This document shows positions 54,022 through 63,981 of a DNA stretch of 64,000 nt, in pieces. The DNA is from Branchinecta lynchi (lineage: Eukaryota; Arthropoda; Branchiopoda; Anostraca; Branchinectidae). Each line of letters begins with the position of its first letter. Within the stretch, counting starts at the first letter, position 1. Location: NCBI GenBank assembly GCA_023053575.1, contig JAKZAP010000008.1, positions 2,939,001 to 3,003,000 on the forward strand. Direction: 5' to 3'. The notes below the pieces were generated by a model, which did no database searches, was not told where the DNA came from, and saw only the letters and a program-made list of their open reading frames with translations. A program made the position numbers and the translations under genes.

Positions 54022-55034
54022 GGGTTGTCGGCAAAACGTCCCCATTCAAAACGTCCCCTGACGAAACATCCCCGACGAAATGTCCCCTTGACAAAACGTC
54101 CCCACGACAAACAGTCCCCGTGGCGAAACGTCCCCAATGAAAAAGTCCCCTGGCGAAACTTCCCAATGACGAAAAGTCCCCGGCTGTAGAATTTTGTGTT
54201 TCATCGCTGAAGGATAGCTAGGCCTGTGAGACTACTGATTGTGTCATCAGTCCGGACAAATTGTGTTATTGGAATATAAACTTTTGAAAACCACGATGGG
54301 GTTGAATACTTCAAGATTTAACCGATACTCAAGAAACAAACCAAAGTGTTGCTCCCTGCTATAGCCATTTCTTAAAGAATGCGCAAAGATTGAGTAGTTT
54401 GTCAGTTTTCGTTTTATCTTTTATTTAATTGGTTTATTTTGTGTGTTAGTTTACGCTGCGATATAGCTCGCTAGCTCGCTTCTCATCTCGCTTTTGTTCG
54501 ATATTTAATCTGGTGATATTTATTATTAAAAGATTTTATTAAAGAACCAAACCCGTCTAACCTAGACTTACTATGTTTTTCTACCTAACTAATCGTTCTA
54601 TCTCCTTTTGTTTCCTCGCTTCCCTTGTCATTTTTATCCAGTATAACGGCATTACGCTTATTTTTGCGTTTTCCTTGTTTGACTCTCTTTGAGCCACAGT
54701 GGGCTTCCCCTTTCTCTGAAGAGCAAACGACCTAGAACTGATCAGTTACAAATCAATTGCAAGGCATATTACGCTACATTTTAACTGAAAATAATACATT
54801 TACAAAGCAACCGGTCCTATGCCGGATCTTTCCTGCTTATAAAGAATGTTCCCACGCCTGTAATGCTCACTCTGAAGTTATTTTACCTCAATCGTGCACC
54901 TGAAGATCGAGGCGAACTTAAAAACCTATGCTTGGGGACGTTTTGCCGTGGGGACATTTTGTCACGGGGACCTTTTGTCATGGGGACATTTCGCCAGGGG
55001 ACGTTTTGTCATGGGGACGTTTCTTCGGTAAGCT
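54022..55034. mobile_element. Mutator-like element with inverted GTCCCC minisatellite ends
   Basis: Left array (54038-54182): about nine units of the AAAACGTCCCCNTGACG type. Right array (54934-55020): about six units of the reverse complement (GGGGACGTTTTGTCATG). Flanks GCACTTGAC (54013-54021) and GCACTCGAC (55035-55043) form a 9-bp duplication with one mismatch, inside a LINE reading frame. The ~750-bp interior has no recognisable transposase. Confidence 0.7.
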
Positions 55035-55120
55035 GCACTCGACACCCCATCAGAGTATTCTGACAAAACTTGACCCTGCACCCTCGAATCCTCTTGGTGA
55101 CGTAAGATTTCTTGGGTGGC
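55035..55120 (-). pseudogene. Upstream piece of the LINE pol split by 54022-55034
   Basis: The minus strand codes NLTSPRGFEGAGSSFVRI, a TGA, then WGVEC, in the frame that continues as QPDWHPIGK at 54012. Limits further right are unclear. Confidence 0.45.
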
Positions 55121-55730
55121 GATAAACACCCTTTTCATATTTCAAGATTTACATCTGAAACTACCTGCACAGGCTACCTGAATTGAAAGGTGGCCGAAAA
55201 CATATGGTGGCGGAAAACCGCGGGTGCGGTGGAACACTGCTACCGTATAATGTTAGGTCTAAGATAAGTTGGCTACAAAAGACCTTGAGACCTTCTGTAA
55301 TTAAGGCCGAGATTAAGGCTGGAGACAATCCTTGTCCGCCGGGAAGCTTTTGTGGCAGGTCGATCCTTGTCAGTGGAAAGCACATGGATATATTTCTCGA
55401 ACAAGCATCGGTGAACCAACGGACACGGCACCAGGACATCTTGCTGCCAGCGAAAGGCCGTACTAACCAAAATCTGACGCTTTTTTTTACCATATTTTAA
55501 AGATAGAATTAACATAATTTGATGGATTTTAAGTGGCAAGTTTTTTGTTTTAATTGCAAATTTAATGTTTTTTCCCGCAGCTACGAGTCGAGTCAATAAA
55601 ATATCTGTCTATCTATTATTTTCAGTCATTTGAAAATAATGCGAATAAAGAAGTTTCCGAATCAAGAGCTTTCTGAGATATGAATATGGAAACGTCCTGA
55701 GTGATGCTGAATAGACGTTGAGCTAACGTG
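55121..55730 (+). mobile_element. Possible retroelement 3' end
   Basis: Plus-strand open stretch to 55498 of unknown family, then CAATAAAATATCTGTCTATC and TATTATT at 55597-55622, resembling a polyadenylation signal with a short tandem tail. Identity unclear. Confidence 0.3.
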
Positions 55731-55732
55731 TA

Positions 55733-56930
55733 AGGATATTCCCCTCCTTAAAGACGACCTCTCCCAAACACATAAGGTAAGATCCATCTGGTTTGTTAAA
55801 TTATTTTACAACAGTGAAGAGGTGGGGTGTGAAGAGGTGGGGTGGGGGGGAGGTGAGATGGGGGGCGGTGGGTAGGTTGTGACGAGGAAACCATTTTTCT
55901 TTCCTATATTCTTTTTTTCTCTCTCTCTTTCTTTACCTCTTTTTTCTTTTCTTTCTTTGAAAATATATTAGATTAGTTTTTATGTCATTATTTATTGAAT
56001 AATTTCAAGTTAAAAGGTGGCTAGAAGATACAGCCACCCACAGGACTTTTGTCTTTTATGTGGTTGTTGGGTTTTTTTTTGTACAATGTAGTTGTGTTTT
56101 TTTGGTGAAGTAAAAAAATACCTGTATCTATCTGTATCTGTAAACAGGCCTCCCTCTCAAAGATTTATTATCCCTGTCTTTTCTGACGGACGTTGGCTCA
56201 CAGCTCGAACCCAACCAAATAAATCACCACAAAGTCCAGGTCCCTCTCACACGGTCAAAAGTCAGAAATGGCAAAAGACCGTTAGAAGAAAGCGATCACC
56301 ATCATAAGGCTTCAGCCAGCCAATCAGGAGTTTGCCTTTCTGAAGGGCAAACTGGACGACGTTCTCCCTCAAAAGATTTTCGGGCTGGATTCGGGGAGTT
56401 TTAATCTTAAAAAGCCGTTCACCAGCACACTTGTTGATACAGGAACTGAACTGTATAACTAAAGTAAGTTTATTTCTGTAGATCCATCTTCCTCCGACGC
56501 CCTCACAGAACTCTTCTCAGCTCAACTCATCTCTTCTTATCTAACATACAGTCTGCCTAGGAATGCCTTCTACAATACTGACCATCCTACTTCTTTCTGA
56601 CTCAACATCTATCTATTAACAAACGATTATATTTTATACCAACTTCATACCATTATAATAACCATGTACTTGCGACTTGATAGTTTACGATTTAAGATTT
56701 AGAAAGCGGGTAGATTGTTCACCACAGCAGATAGGAAAGCAAGAACCAAATGTACGCCTTGCCGAACGCTATCGTCTACGCTACCTAAACAACCCCTCAA
56801 TCCGGTGGCTTCTCGCTAAGCCGCCAAGTAAGGTCGCCTTCGCGTCTAACATCTCGTGCGAAACAGTAGACCGACCGTAACCCGTAAACGCGTACCTAGC
56901 TCAAAAGGGGTTACAAAAAAGTAAAGTACC
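55733..56930 (+). repeat. Family G copy 2, with 330-bp insertion
   Basis: GTAAGGATATTCCCCTCCTT, CCCAAACACATAAGGTAAGA, TTACAACAG, then an inserted 55815-56145 segment ending in CTGTATCTATCTGTATCTG (a LINE-like tandem tail), then CTCTCAAAGATTTATTATCC onward. From 56728 an open stretch codes IGKQEPNVRLAERYRLRYLN then NPSIRWLLAKPPSKVAFASN, also present in copy 3. Probably a retroelement C-terminus. Confidence 0.65.
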
Positions 56931-57885
56931 GAAGGGAACCTTACAAAGTGGTGGTACCAGACTGTTGGATTTGATAAGTTTAATCTGGATATAAGCTTCT
57001 TTATTATCCAAAGAAAACGAAAACTATCAATGTATTATCTTGTTTATTCTATTGATAAATGTCGTTAAAGATTTGAATTTGATGTCTATTTCTATTTCTC
57101 AGAATTTGATCTTGGCTCACTTCATCTCGTATTTACACAGTAATGTAAATGTTAGAGCGTTGATCAAAGCGTTGATTCTATTTGTATTCAGAAAAAAAAG
57201 AGAAAGAATGGAGAAAAGAATAACTCTAACTTCGACAGAAAAAAAGAAAAAAAAATGGAAAAAAATATGTCCAGATATCGAAGAGAAGAATAGAAGAAAA
57301 TTAAAGAATGTAAATCTTAGCCTGTTTTCTATGTATATCTTACCCACATAAAAAAAATGAATAATTGGGTAATTGGAACTATAAAATATTTGTATAGTTT
57401 TGTTAGATATGTAAAACGTTTTTCAGCTGTTTGTAATTCGTTGTCTGCACCATGACACTAGAAATGTTGCAGTAATTTGTTTAACTCATGTTTGAACTTC
57501 CTTACATAGTTATTATTTTTGACCCAAATATTCTGGTGCAGAAACGTCAAAGTTAGAAAAAAAAGTACATTTTTTTTCTCTATTCCAATTCGTGTGTAGC
57601 TTTCTATTTGTTATTCTGACAGTATCGAAAGATCAGCAATTGTCCAAACAGACGACAAGAAAAAAAAGGAAATTGGATCTACTAAGGTTTTCTAAATTTT
57701 ATCAAAATTTAAGAGCATGTAACGCTTATTTTGCTTTGTTCCATGCTTGGCTTCTCCCGCGTTTGGCTTCTACTTTTTGTCTACCTTTATTTCATCCTTA
57801 GATTATTCTCATACTCCCAAAGCTTTAACCCAGTCCATCGGACGGCCAGCAACCGAAGCACCGTACCGTGCTTTCTGAAAGCCGC
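56931..57885. other. A/T-rich intron sequence
   Basis: 57190-57300 is A-rich low-complexity sequence giving Lys/Arg-rich chance frames. Nothing assignable. Confidence 0.35.
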
Positions 57886-57889
57886 GGAG

Positions 57890-58312
57890 TATGTAAGGAT
57901 ACTTCCTCTCCTTAAGGACGACCTCTCCCAAACACATAAGGTAAGATCCATCTGGTTTGTTAAATTATTTTACAACAGACCTCCCCCTCTAAGATTTATT
58001 TTCCCTGTCTTTTCTGACGGACGTTGGCTGACAGCTCGAACCCAACCAAATAAATCACCACAAAGTCCAGGTCCCTCTCACACGGTCAAAGATAGGAAAG
58101 CAAGAACCAAAAGTACGCCTTGCCGAACGCTATCGTCTACGCTACCCAAACAACCCATCAATCCGGTGGCTTATCGCCAAGCCTCCAAGAAAGGTCGCCT
58201 TCGCGTCTAACATCTCGTGCGATACAGTCGACCGTAACCCGTACACGCGTACCTAGCTCAAAAGGGGTTACAAAGAAGTAAAGTACCGAAGGGAACCTTA
58301 CAAACATATCGA
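57890..58312 (+). repeat. Family G copy 3, internally deleted
   Basis: AGTATGTAAGGATACTTCCT codes YVRILPLLKDDLSQTHK up to AAG/GTAAGA, then a 38-bp stretch GTAAGATCC...TTTTACAACAG that looks like a minute intron, then ACCTCCCCCTCTAAGATTTA. CACACGGTCAAA is joined directly to GATAGGAAAGCAAGAACC, omitting ~470 bp present in copy 2. The 58091-58256 frame codes IGKQEPKVRLAERYRLRYPN and ends TRT-stop. Confidence 0.65.
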
Positions 58313-58371
58313 TACCGATGCGTGTGGGGATTCACAAGCCAACACCTTGCCTGTAGTTGGATCACTGACAT

Positions 58372-58990
58372 CACCCCCACAAGTAAGTTCGCCCCACATG
58401 TCAGTTCATCTAGGCATCAGTTTGTCTATAGTCAGTTCACACAAACGTCAGTTGGAACAAACTTCAGGTCGCCTGCAAAATCCCCTGCAAAGTAGGTTTT
58501 CCCCTAGACACGCAAGTTAAATCTAAACGCGTGGCGGCTGCTCCCTTTCCGTTCGCCTCTACATATGCTTTTCGCAGCAATATTATTTCTTTCCAAAATT
58601 TGGGCCTAGTGATGTTTCTGTCTACTAACGCTTGTGTGAGCTGACGGTAGTTGAAGTGACGGTGGACAAACTGTCGGATTTTAGGATTGGTGAACGGACG
58701 TGTGAGAGAACTGACTTGTGGGTGAATTAACGGTAGGAGAACTTTACTGACGGTGGAACAAATGACGCCAACTGTAATGTGGACAAACCCAGGCGTGGGC
58801 GAACTGACGTGTGGTTAAAGTAAAAACTGACGGATTTCGTGGATCAAGTGATGTGTGGAGGAACTGTCGGAAAATTTTGACATAGTGAAGAATTGTAAGG
58901 GGGACTGACGTGTGATGAAACTGTATCAAAACCTGGGCGTATTGACGATTTTTCAGGCGATCTGACGTGTTGGCGAACTGACGGGACCCC
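58372..58990. mobile_element. Element with inverted GTCAGTTCGCC minisatellite ends
   Basis: The left array (58380-58475) has diverged units of the CGTCAGTTCACC type; the right array (58630-58990) has the reverse complement (GGCGAACTGACGTGT and variants). Same plan as 13295-16164 and 54022-55034. No target duplication could be assigned. Confidence 0.55.
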
Positions 58991-58999
58991 CTACAGTTT

Positions 59000-59404
59000 A
59001 TACAACGCACTGGCAGCGCAACACCACGCTCTTTTGGGATCGCAACAAACATCCATATATTAAAATCTGAACTATGGGTCGGCGCCAGAAAACAGGTAGC
59101 CATTTTAAGTGCTGTTTCTATTCCGTTTCTTATATAACCGTTCTAGCCCTTTCTGTTTTTACTTTACCTGTTTTTTTCCTAATTCGGTTTTTTTGGTTTA
59201 CGAGATACAAGTTGTATTGTCCAAGCTTATGTTTGTTTCACGAGATTTGTTTTTATTTTAGTTAGCATCAGAACAAAATTGTGCTCTGGTTAGCACTTAG
59301 AATTCGTTCTTCCCCTTGGTCTTACTTTAATCTTAAAACCGTATTTGTTCCAGCATTCGCTTCCAAATACATCGACGTCTAGCCCTATTGGTAGACCGTT
59401 CGAC
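59000..59404. other. Receptor intron, no feature recognised
   Basis: No repeat family, RNA or coding signal recognised between the minisatellite element and the CTTGAA-type tail at 59405. Confidence 0.3.
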
Positions 59405-59530
59405 CGTTCGAGTTCAAGTTCAAGTTCAAGTTTTTTTTAATTTTACACAAAAATACAAATAGATGACACAAGCACTGTGGAGAAAAACAATTCGAACATG
59501 CAGTGCTTGTTCGAAAACAAATGGATGAAA
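59405..59530 (-). mobile_element. LINE-like tail, (CTTGAA)n, minus strand
   Basis: CGAGTTCAAGTTCAAGTTCA then AGTTTTTTTTAATTT, the complement of the AAACTTGAACTTGAACTTGA tail that ends the LINE at 62226. Little of the body is recognisable. Confidence 0.5.
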
Positions 59531-59634
59531 AATTGGATAGGTCCCGCATTTGGATCTTTTGCTTTTGCTATGATCCAAATGCTAACAATCTTTTGATAAC
59601 GTTGTTCCTAGTTTCCAGTCCCCCGGATCCAGGG

Positions 59635-59830
59635 AAAGTCGGATTGGGGAAGTGATTATTTTTAAGTTAATCTGGTCGGGTCCGCGATATGCCTGCGAAG
59701 TTTCATCGTCCTAGCTGGTGTGGAAGTGCCCAAACTAGAAAAACCTGGACCGACAGACCAACGGACGGACAGAAATTGCGATCGCTATATGGCACTTAGC
59801 CGGAGGGCACTTCGACAAGTGCCATAAGAA
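59635..59830 (+). mobile_element. Family B element 6, right end only
   Basis: GAAGTTTCATCGTCCTAGC, GACAGACCAACGGACGGACA, GCGATCGCTATATGGCACTT then AGCCGGAGGGCACTTCGACA and AGTGCCATAAG. No tandem core. It lies only about 160 bp from the TM3-TM4 exon. Confidence 0.7.
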
Positions 59831-59987
59831 CTCGTTTACTGATGACTGTGATGAACCGAGATGATACAATGGAAAAAGGGCTTTCCCCTCCCACCTCTTA
59901 GTGACTCCGGATGAACCAGGGGAATTCCCCGTCTCAGAAACGAATTAAAGATGCAAGTGCGAGCAAATGAAATCAAAACGAACTAAC

Positions 59988-60173
59988 CGTGACACAAACA
60001 GCAATTGCAAGCTGGTGGGTCATTATTGCAGAATAGTTGAGCGGTCTTGTGACGCCAATGTATCGATCGACGGAAATGGCGCATAATGAGAGAATCGAGG
60101 CAGTGCAGCACAAGACGTCCACGGCAGCCCAGACGTCACAGAAAATATATCCGAAGTACCACGTCTGTGTTAC
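59988..60173 (-). CDS. alpha-1-type adrenergic GPCR, exon with TM3 to start of TM4
   Basis: Internal exon of 186 nt (62 codons, phase 0 at both ends), bounded by a TTTCAG acceptor on its upstream side and a GTTAG donor. It encodes the end of extracellular loop 1, TM3, intracellular loop 2 and the start of TM4. Residue 12 is the conserved TM3 cysteine of the disulfide; residue 19 is the Asp that binds the amine in aminergic receptors, within [20 protein letters not shown]; residues 36-38 are the DRY motif that controls Gq coupling. [20 protein letters not shown] plus DRYIGV is the form typical of alpha-1 adrenergic receptors. The next exon is 15.6 kb away at 44399. No ATG exon for TM1-TM2 was found up to the right edge. 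An octopamine-type or other aminergic receptor is less likely given the matches in the other two exons. Confidence 0.93.
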
Positions 60174-61107
60174 CTGAAATGCAAAATGCAGTTTAAAGAA
60201 AGTATTGACACCTGACAGATTGCATATGTAATCCCTTGAGTCTGGAAATTAAAATTATGTAACAAAGAGAAATCTCGAAAATCGTGCGTCGGTAACTTCC
60301 AGCTAAGAATTCAACTGAAAGCCAGGGCGACGAGCCAAAACTCCCGAACTAATTTCGAGACATCACCAACGCAAAACTCCCACACAAAATATAAAGTCTT
60401 CAAGATTTTGATCGGGATGCTAGTCGAAAACGGAGTCTGTCAGCTAAACTTCAGATGCTGGGTTCTGGCTTTTCACTGCGTAGACTCGAGCGTGTCATAC
60501 GATGAGGCTGCGCTTCATTTAAGACAGATTTTAGGGCGTCATTCTTGACAAGTCCCCCCCACCCCCCCCCGAAGAATTAATTTTAGCGCCACGCATTTGC
60601 ACGCTTAATATGGTCTATAACAACAATTCGAGATCACGCATCCTCTCTAGGGAACAGTTAAAACTGCGAGGCTATTTTTTGTTGTCAAGTTAAAGTACCT
60701 AGAGCGTATAAATTCATCTTAGAATCCGGGTAACCAAAGAATGGACCGGGAGAAGTCACAGTTAGACCTCGGCACTCAACCATTCCGAAAAGATTTTTTT
60801 TTCACCATTCACCGCCGCCCCCACCATTCACCATTCACCAAGTTTCGTGAACAGTAGGTCCATTTTTACAAGTGATGTAAATAGCTATGTCGATTCTAAT
60901 GGTGTCTGAGTTATTCCACCTCGTCCGAAAGTTTGAAGATCTATGGCATAAATTTTCTCTCTTAGAGAATCTGCACATGAAAGCCGTTAGATCATGCAAA
61001 AAATACATATCCCACTAAATCACGTAGAGGACTCACGATCGCTTTGAAAAAAACTTGACGTTCTCCTATTGCTAATTTTACAAAATTGTTCGGTCCAGGA
61101 AGATATT
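60174..61107. other. Receptor intron upstream of the TM3 exon
   Basis: No exon with TM1-TM2 motifs (no GNxLV or LxxADL-type coding) was seen on the minus strand. A small CACCATTCACC run at about 60806-60840 is the only pattern. Confidence 0.4.
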
Positions 61108-61401
61108 GAGCGTGTTCCACCCTACTTACCGTAGTTACTATGCACGACGTCACGAATTTTGGTTTCTTGGTGTCAAGGCTGGAACACATGTTTCTATTTT
61201 CGGCGATATCATGCCACTGGCTAATCTGACCAATAACGTTACAGAGATTCGTAGTTACCACGCTCACGAGCATGGTAAGCAAATAGTTACTATTGTTACT
61301 ATTTCAAGAAGGCTGGAAAGGCCAGCGTAGTAGCTTTTTTACGAGGTTGGGAAGAAAATAGTAACCAATAGTTACTATTGTTAGAAGGTTGGAATACGCT
61401 C
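61108..61401. mobile_element. MITE family H copy 3 with ATT duplication
   Basis: Ends GAGCGTGTTCCACCCTAC and GAAGGTTGGAATACGCTC, flanked by ATT (61105-61107, 61402-61404). Internal CCGTAGTTACTA / TAGTTACTATTG units as in copies 1 and 2. Confidence 0.8.
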
Positions 61402-61809
61402 ATTTATCACATATCCTCTCATCTTTCTGAAACTGGATTCACGACACTACTTAGTATCGTCACACTACATGCGACAAGATCTTGATCGAAACATGGCCGT
61501 TTCTGTTTTCCTGGCTGAGAATTCTGTTCGGCACGTGAGGGACTTGAGTCATGTCAGACTTGAACGGTCACAATTTGTTGTGTTGCGGAGTTTTTTTTTC
61601 CAATTCCACCAATTTCTCGTAGTGCTGGAAGATGGTGTGGGTCCAACCTCTGCGGATTTTACGGAAAGACTGGACCTCAGGCGAGATTGATGACTATATA
61701 GATTAGTATACTTTGAAAGCCCAACGGCTATATATCCCAAAAAGATCAACCAAAAAACTTGCACACAAACTTCTCCTTCTTTTCAAGTTTGATCAATGTA
61801 CACCCCCCA

Positions 61810-62226
61810 CCCCCCTCGAGTAACCATCTGTATGGAATGAACTACCAGTGAGCATTAGGGCGGCGGAACACTTAGCCTTCCTCAGTTTGAAAAGAAATTA
61901 AAAGATTCTTTTCTGGGGCATAAATTTTGAATTTTATTATGGGTGGTAGGGTGGTTAGGCGAGGAAGGGTGTGCTAGGGATGTAAGGGTGGGCAGGGAGA
62001 TAAGGTGAGGTTGGGAGGGAATAACGGGGGACGGGGAGTTCAGTATTGATGAGTGAGAGAGATTCGATTTTTTTTTTGTTTATTTTTATATATATCGATA
62101 AGAAGTTTTGTAGAAGTTCGCGCGAATGCAAACCCTCATAGGTTTTTTCTCCAGCGCGATAGTGTTGTTTTTTATTTATTGAATTGTGAACGTTGAAAAT
62201 AAAAACTTGAACTTGAACTTGAAACT
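61810..62226 (+). pseudogene. LINE pol C-terminus, 3' UTR and (TTGAAC)n tail
   Basis: Codes VWNELPVSIRAAEHLA, then after a one-base shift QFEKKLKDSFLGHKF and stop, the classic 'WN-LP...L-F-KLK' C-terminus of CR1/L2-type pol. A ~280-nt UTR with an inserted run of short T/A tracts ends AATAAAAACTTGAACTTGAA. Confidence 0.7.
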
Positions 62227-62509
62227 TGTAGAAATATGTTGTCTTCAACCGGAGCAGGGCAAAACAAAAATGAGTATTGGGGGATTTGTTGCTGGGTGCC
62301 CGAACCCACCCAAGAAGTGGAAGTACGAAGACTAACCTGCGACTGAAAACCATATATTGGTCTAGTCAGACTGACGTACTCGAATATATGCGGATAATTG
62401 CTCATAAATACATGTTTAATGTAGTATATAGCCATACTATTTTAATGTAACCGAGTATTTCTTAACATACAGCTTAGAACCGACATCCAAACTTGAAATA
62501 AGGCTCTCT

Positions 62510-62592
62510 GTGACGAAATGTCCGTATGACAAATTGTCCTAATGACGAATTGTCCGTATGACGAATTGTCCTTGTGACGAATTGACGGGACA
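62510..62592 (+). repeat. 16-17-bp minisatellite TGACGAATTGTCCGTA
   Basis: Five units (GTGACGAAATGTCCGTA to TGACGAATTGACGGGAC). It resembles one arm of the inverted-minisatellite elements, but no second arm is seen before the right edge. Confidence 0.7.
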
Positions 62593-62621
62593 CCGAAGCA
62601 ACACGTCAACCTCATTTAAAA

Positions 62622-63480
62622 ACAAGACCAAAGGTCTCGATGGGATCGCACAACTTAAAAAAGAATTAGCCTGAAAAGGACCCTTGTCAAGGAGGGTCGA
62701 AATATAGGTCAAATAAAATTGAGCTGACGTATCTGTTTTGCACTATCAAATATGATTCGCAGTGAGCTTGGGCTGAAGGAATAGTTAATATTTGATCCAG
62801 ACAATTTGGTCTTTCTTATCCGACCTCCACCACACCCCTTGAACATTTTTACTTTTAAAATTTAGAAACAGAAGAAGATCAATGGCTAATCATCTGAGAA
62901 AATGAGGTTCAAATATGGATTCACCATGTGTATACTTACCCCTAGGCTATGCGTCATTTATATTTTTGCAAAACAGATCAAATCTTTTTGCCCTAATTAC
63001 TTCTGCCTAATCTCTGGTTTCGAGCGGATTCCCGGCGAACAACTTGTCCGGCAAAAACTAAAGCTCAAAAACGAATTCGGCATATCACCTTACCCTATAC
63101 CGAACATATAATCAACTTCAGATAAAACTTTTACTTTCAACAAATTTTCCGGTTTCAGACGGATTCCGGGCGAACTGCTTGTCCGGCGAGAAGATGGTTT
63201 TCATATTCGTGTTCAGCATGTTTTGGTACCTTTAGTTCGACTATCTCATTAGTTGTTTAAAAATATTTGTTCGCCCCTTAATCTGAAATCCCTTCCCCAC
63301 CCCTAAATGTTGAACTACATAGCACATCTACGAATGCGACCTCTCCTTTGACCGAAAGAGCACTCACACGAAGTTTCATCAAAATATCTCATTCCCTTCG
63401 AGAGTTATCGTGCTTACAGACGGACGGACAGACGGACAACTTTTACGAAGTCATAGGTATCCATCCACAAACATCCGTAG
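62622..63480 (+). mobile_element. Family A element with retroelement-tail insertion
   Basis: The left end ACAAGACCAAAGGTCTCGAT then GGGATCGCACAAC; a piece of the GGACCCTTGTCAAGGAGGGT then CGAAATATAGGTC retroelement tail at about 62670-62800; the TTTGATCCAGACAATTTGGT leader; two monomers (GGTTTCGAGCGGATTCCCGG, GGTTTCAGACGGATTCCGGG); the TTCATCAAAATATCTCATTC module; and the GACGGACGGACAGACGGACA tract. The terminal GGGATCCC is lost. Confidence 0.7.
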
Positions 63481-63832
63481 AACTCCTGGCTGGTGCAAAA
63501 GGGATGGGTTTGACTCGTCTTCGAGTCAGAGCCTAGACTTTTATAATCTATGTCAGAGAGGACTGTCCCCTTTACCATGCTATGAAGCCAAGCTTTTATT
63601 TCTTCAGACTATATTTCTGCTTCAAGTGCAAGGCTCCGTTCTAGGAGGCAAGCAGGCAGGCTAAGTTTCAAGTTGTAAGATGGTTTAAATCTAAAAGTAA
63701 TGTGCCACAGTTCCCTGGCCCTATCACCAAAATATCTTCTTCGAATAATAAACACACAACTTTACAGAGATTTGTTCATCGAGCCTCAACGTGCTGCCAT
63801 CTAGGCTGCTGCTAGAAGTAATTTCAGTATTA

Positions 63833-63981
63833 TATTCAAACAATGTTTACAACGGATATACGTCAGCTAGGATTCTTCATCAGCGATATTTCGGCCCTTG
63901 CCTGACGAGGACCCTTGCCAAGAAGGGCCGAAATATCGCTGATGAAGAATCGTAGCTGACGTATATCCGTGTTTGAAAATA
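63833..63981. mobile_element. Short palindromic retroelement tail pair
   Basis: Arms TTCAAACAATGTTTACAACG then GATATACGTCAGCTAGGATTC and their complement, joined near 63905 through GGCCCTTGCCTGACGAGGAC. Same family as 20247-20545 with a shorter arm. It extends to about the right edge of the window. Confidence 0.65.

Noticed and set aside
57190..57351. Lys/Arg-rich open frame
   Set aside because: Encoded by A-rich low-complexity sequence without codon structure or neighbours supporting a gene.
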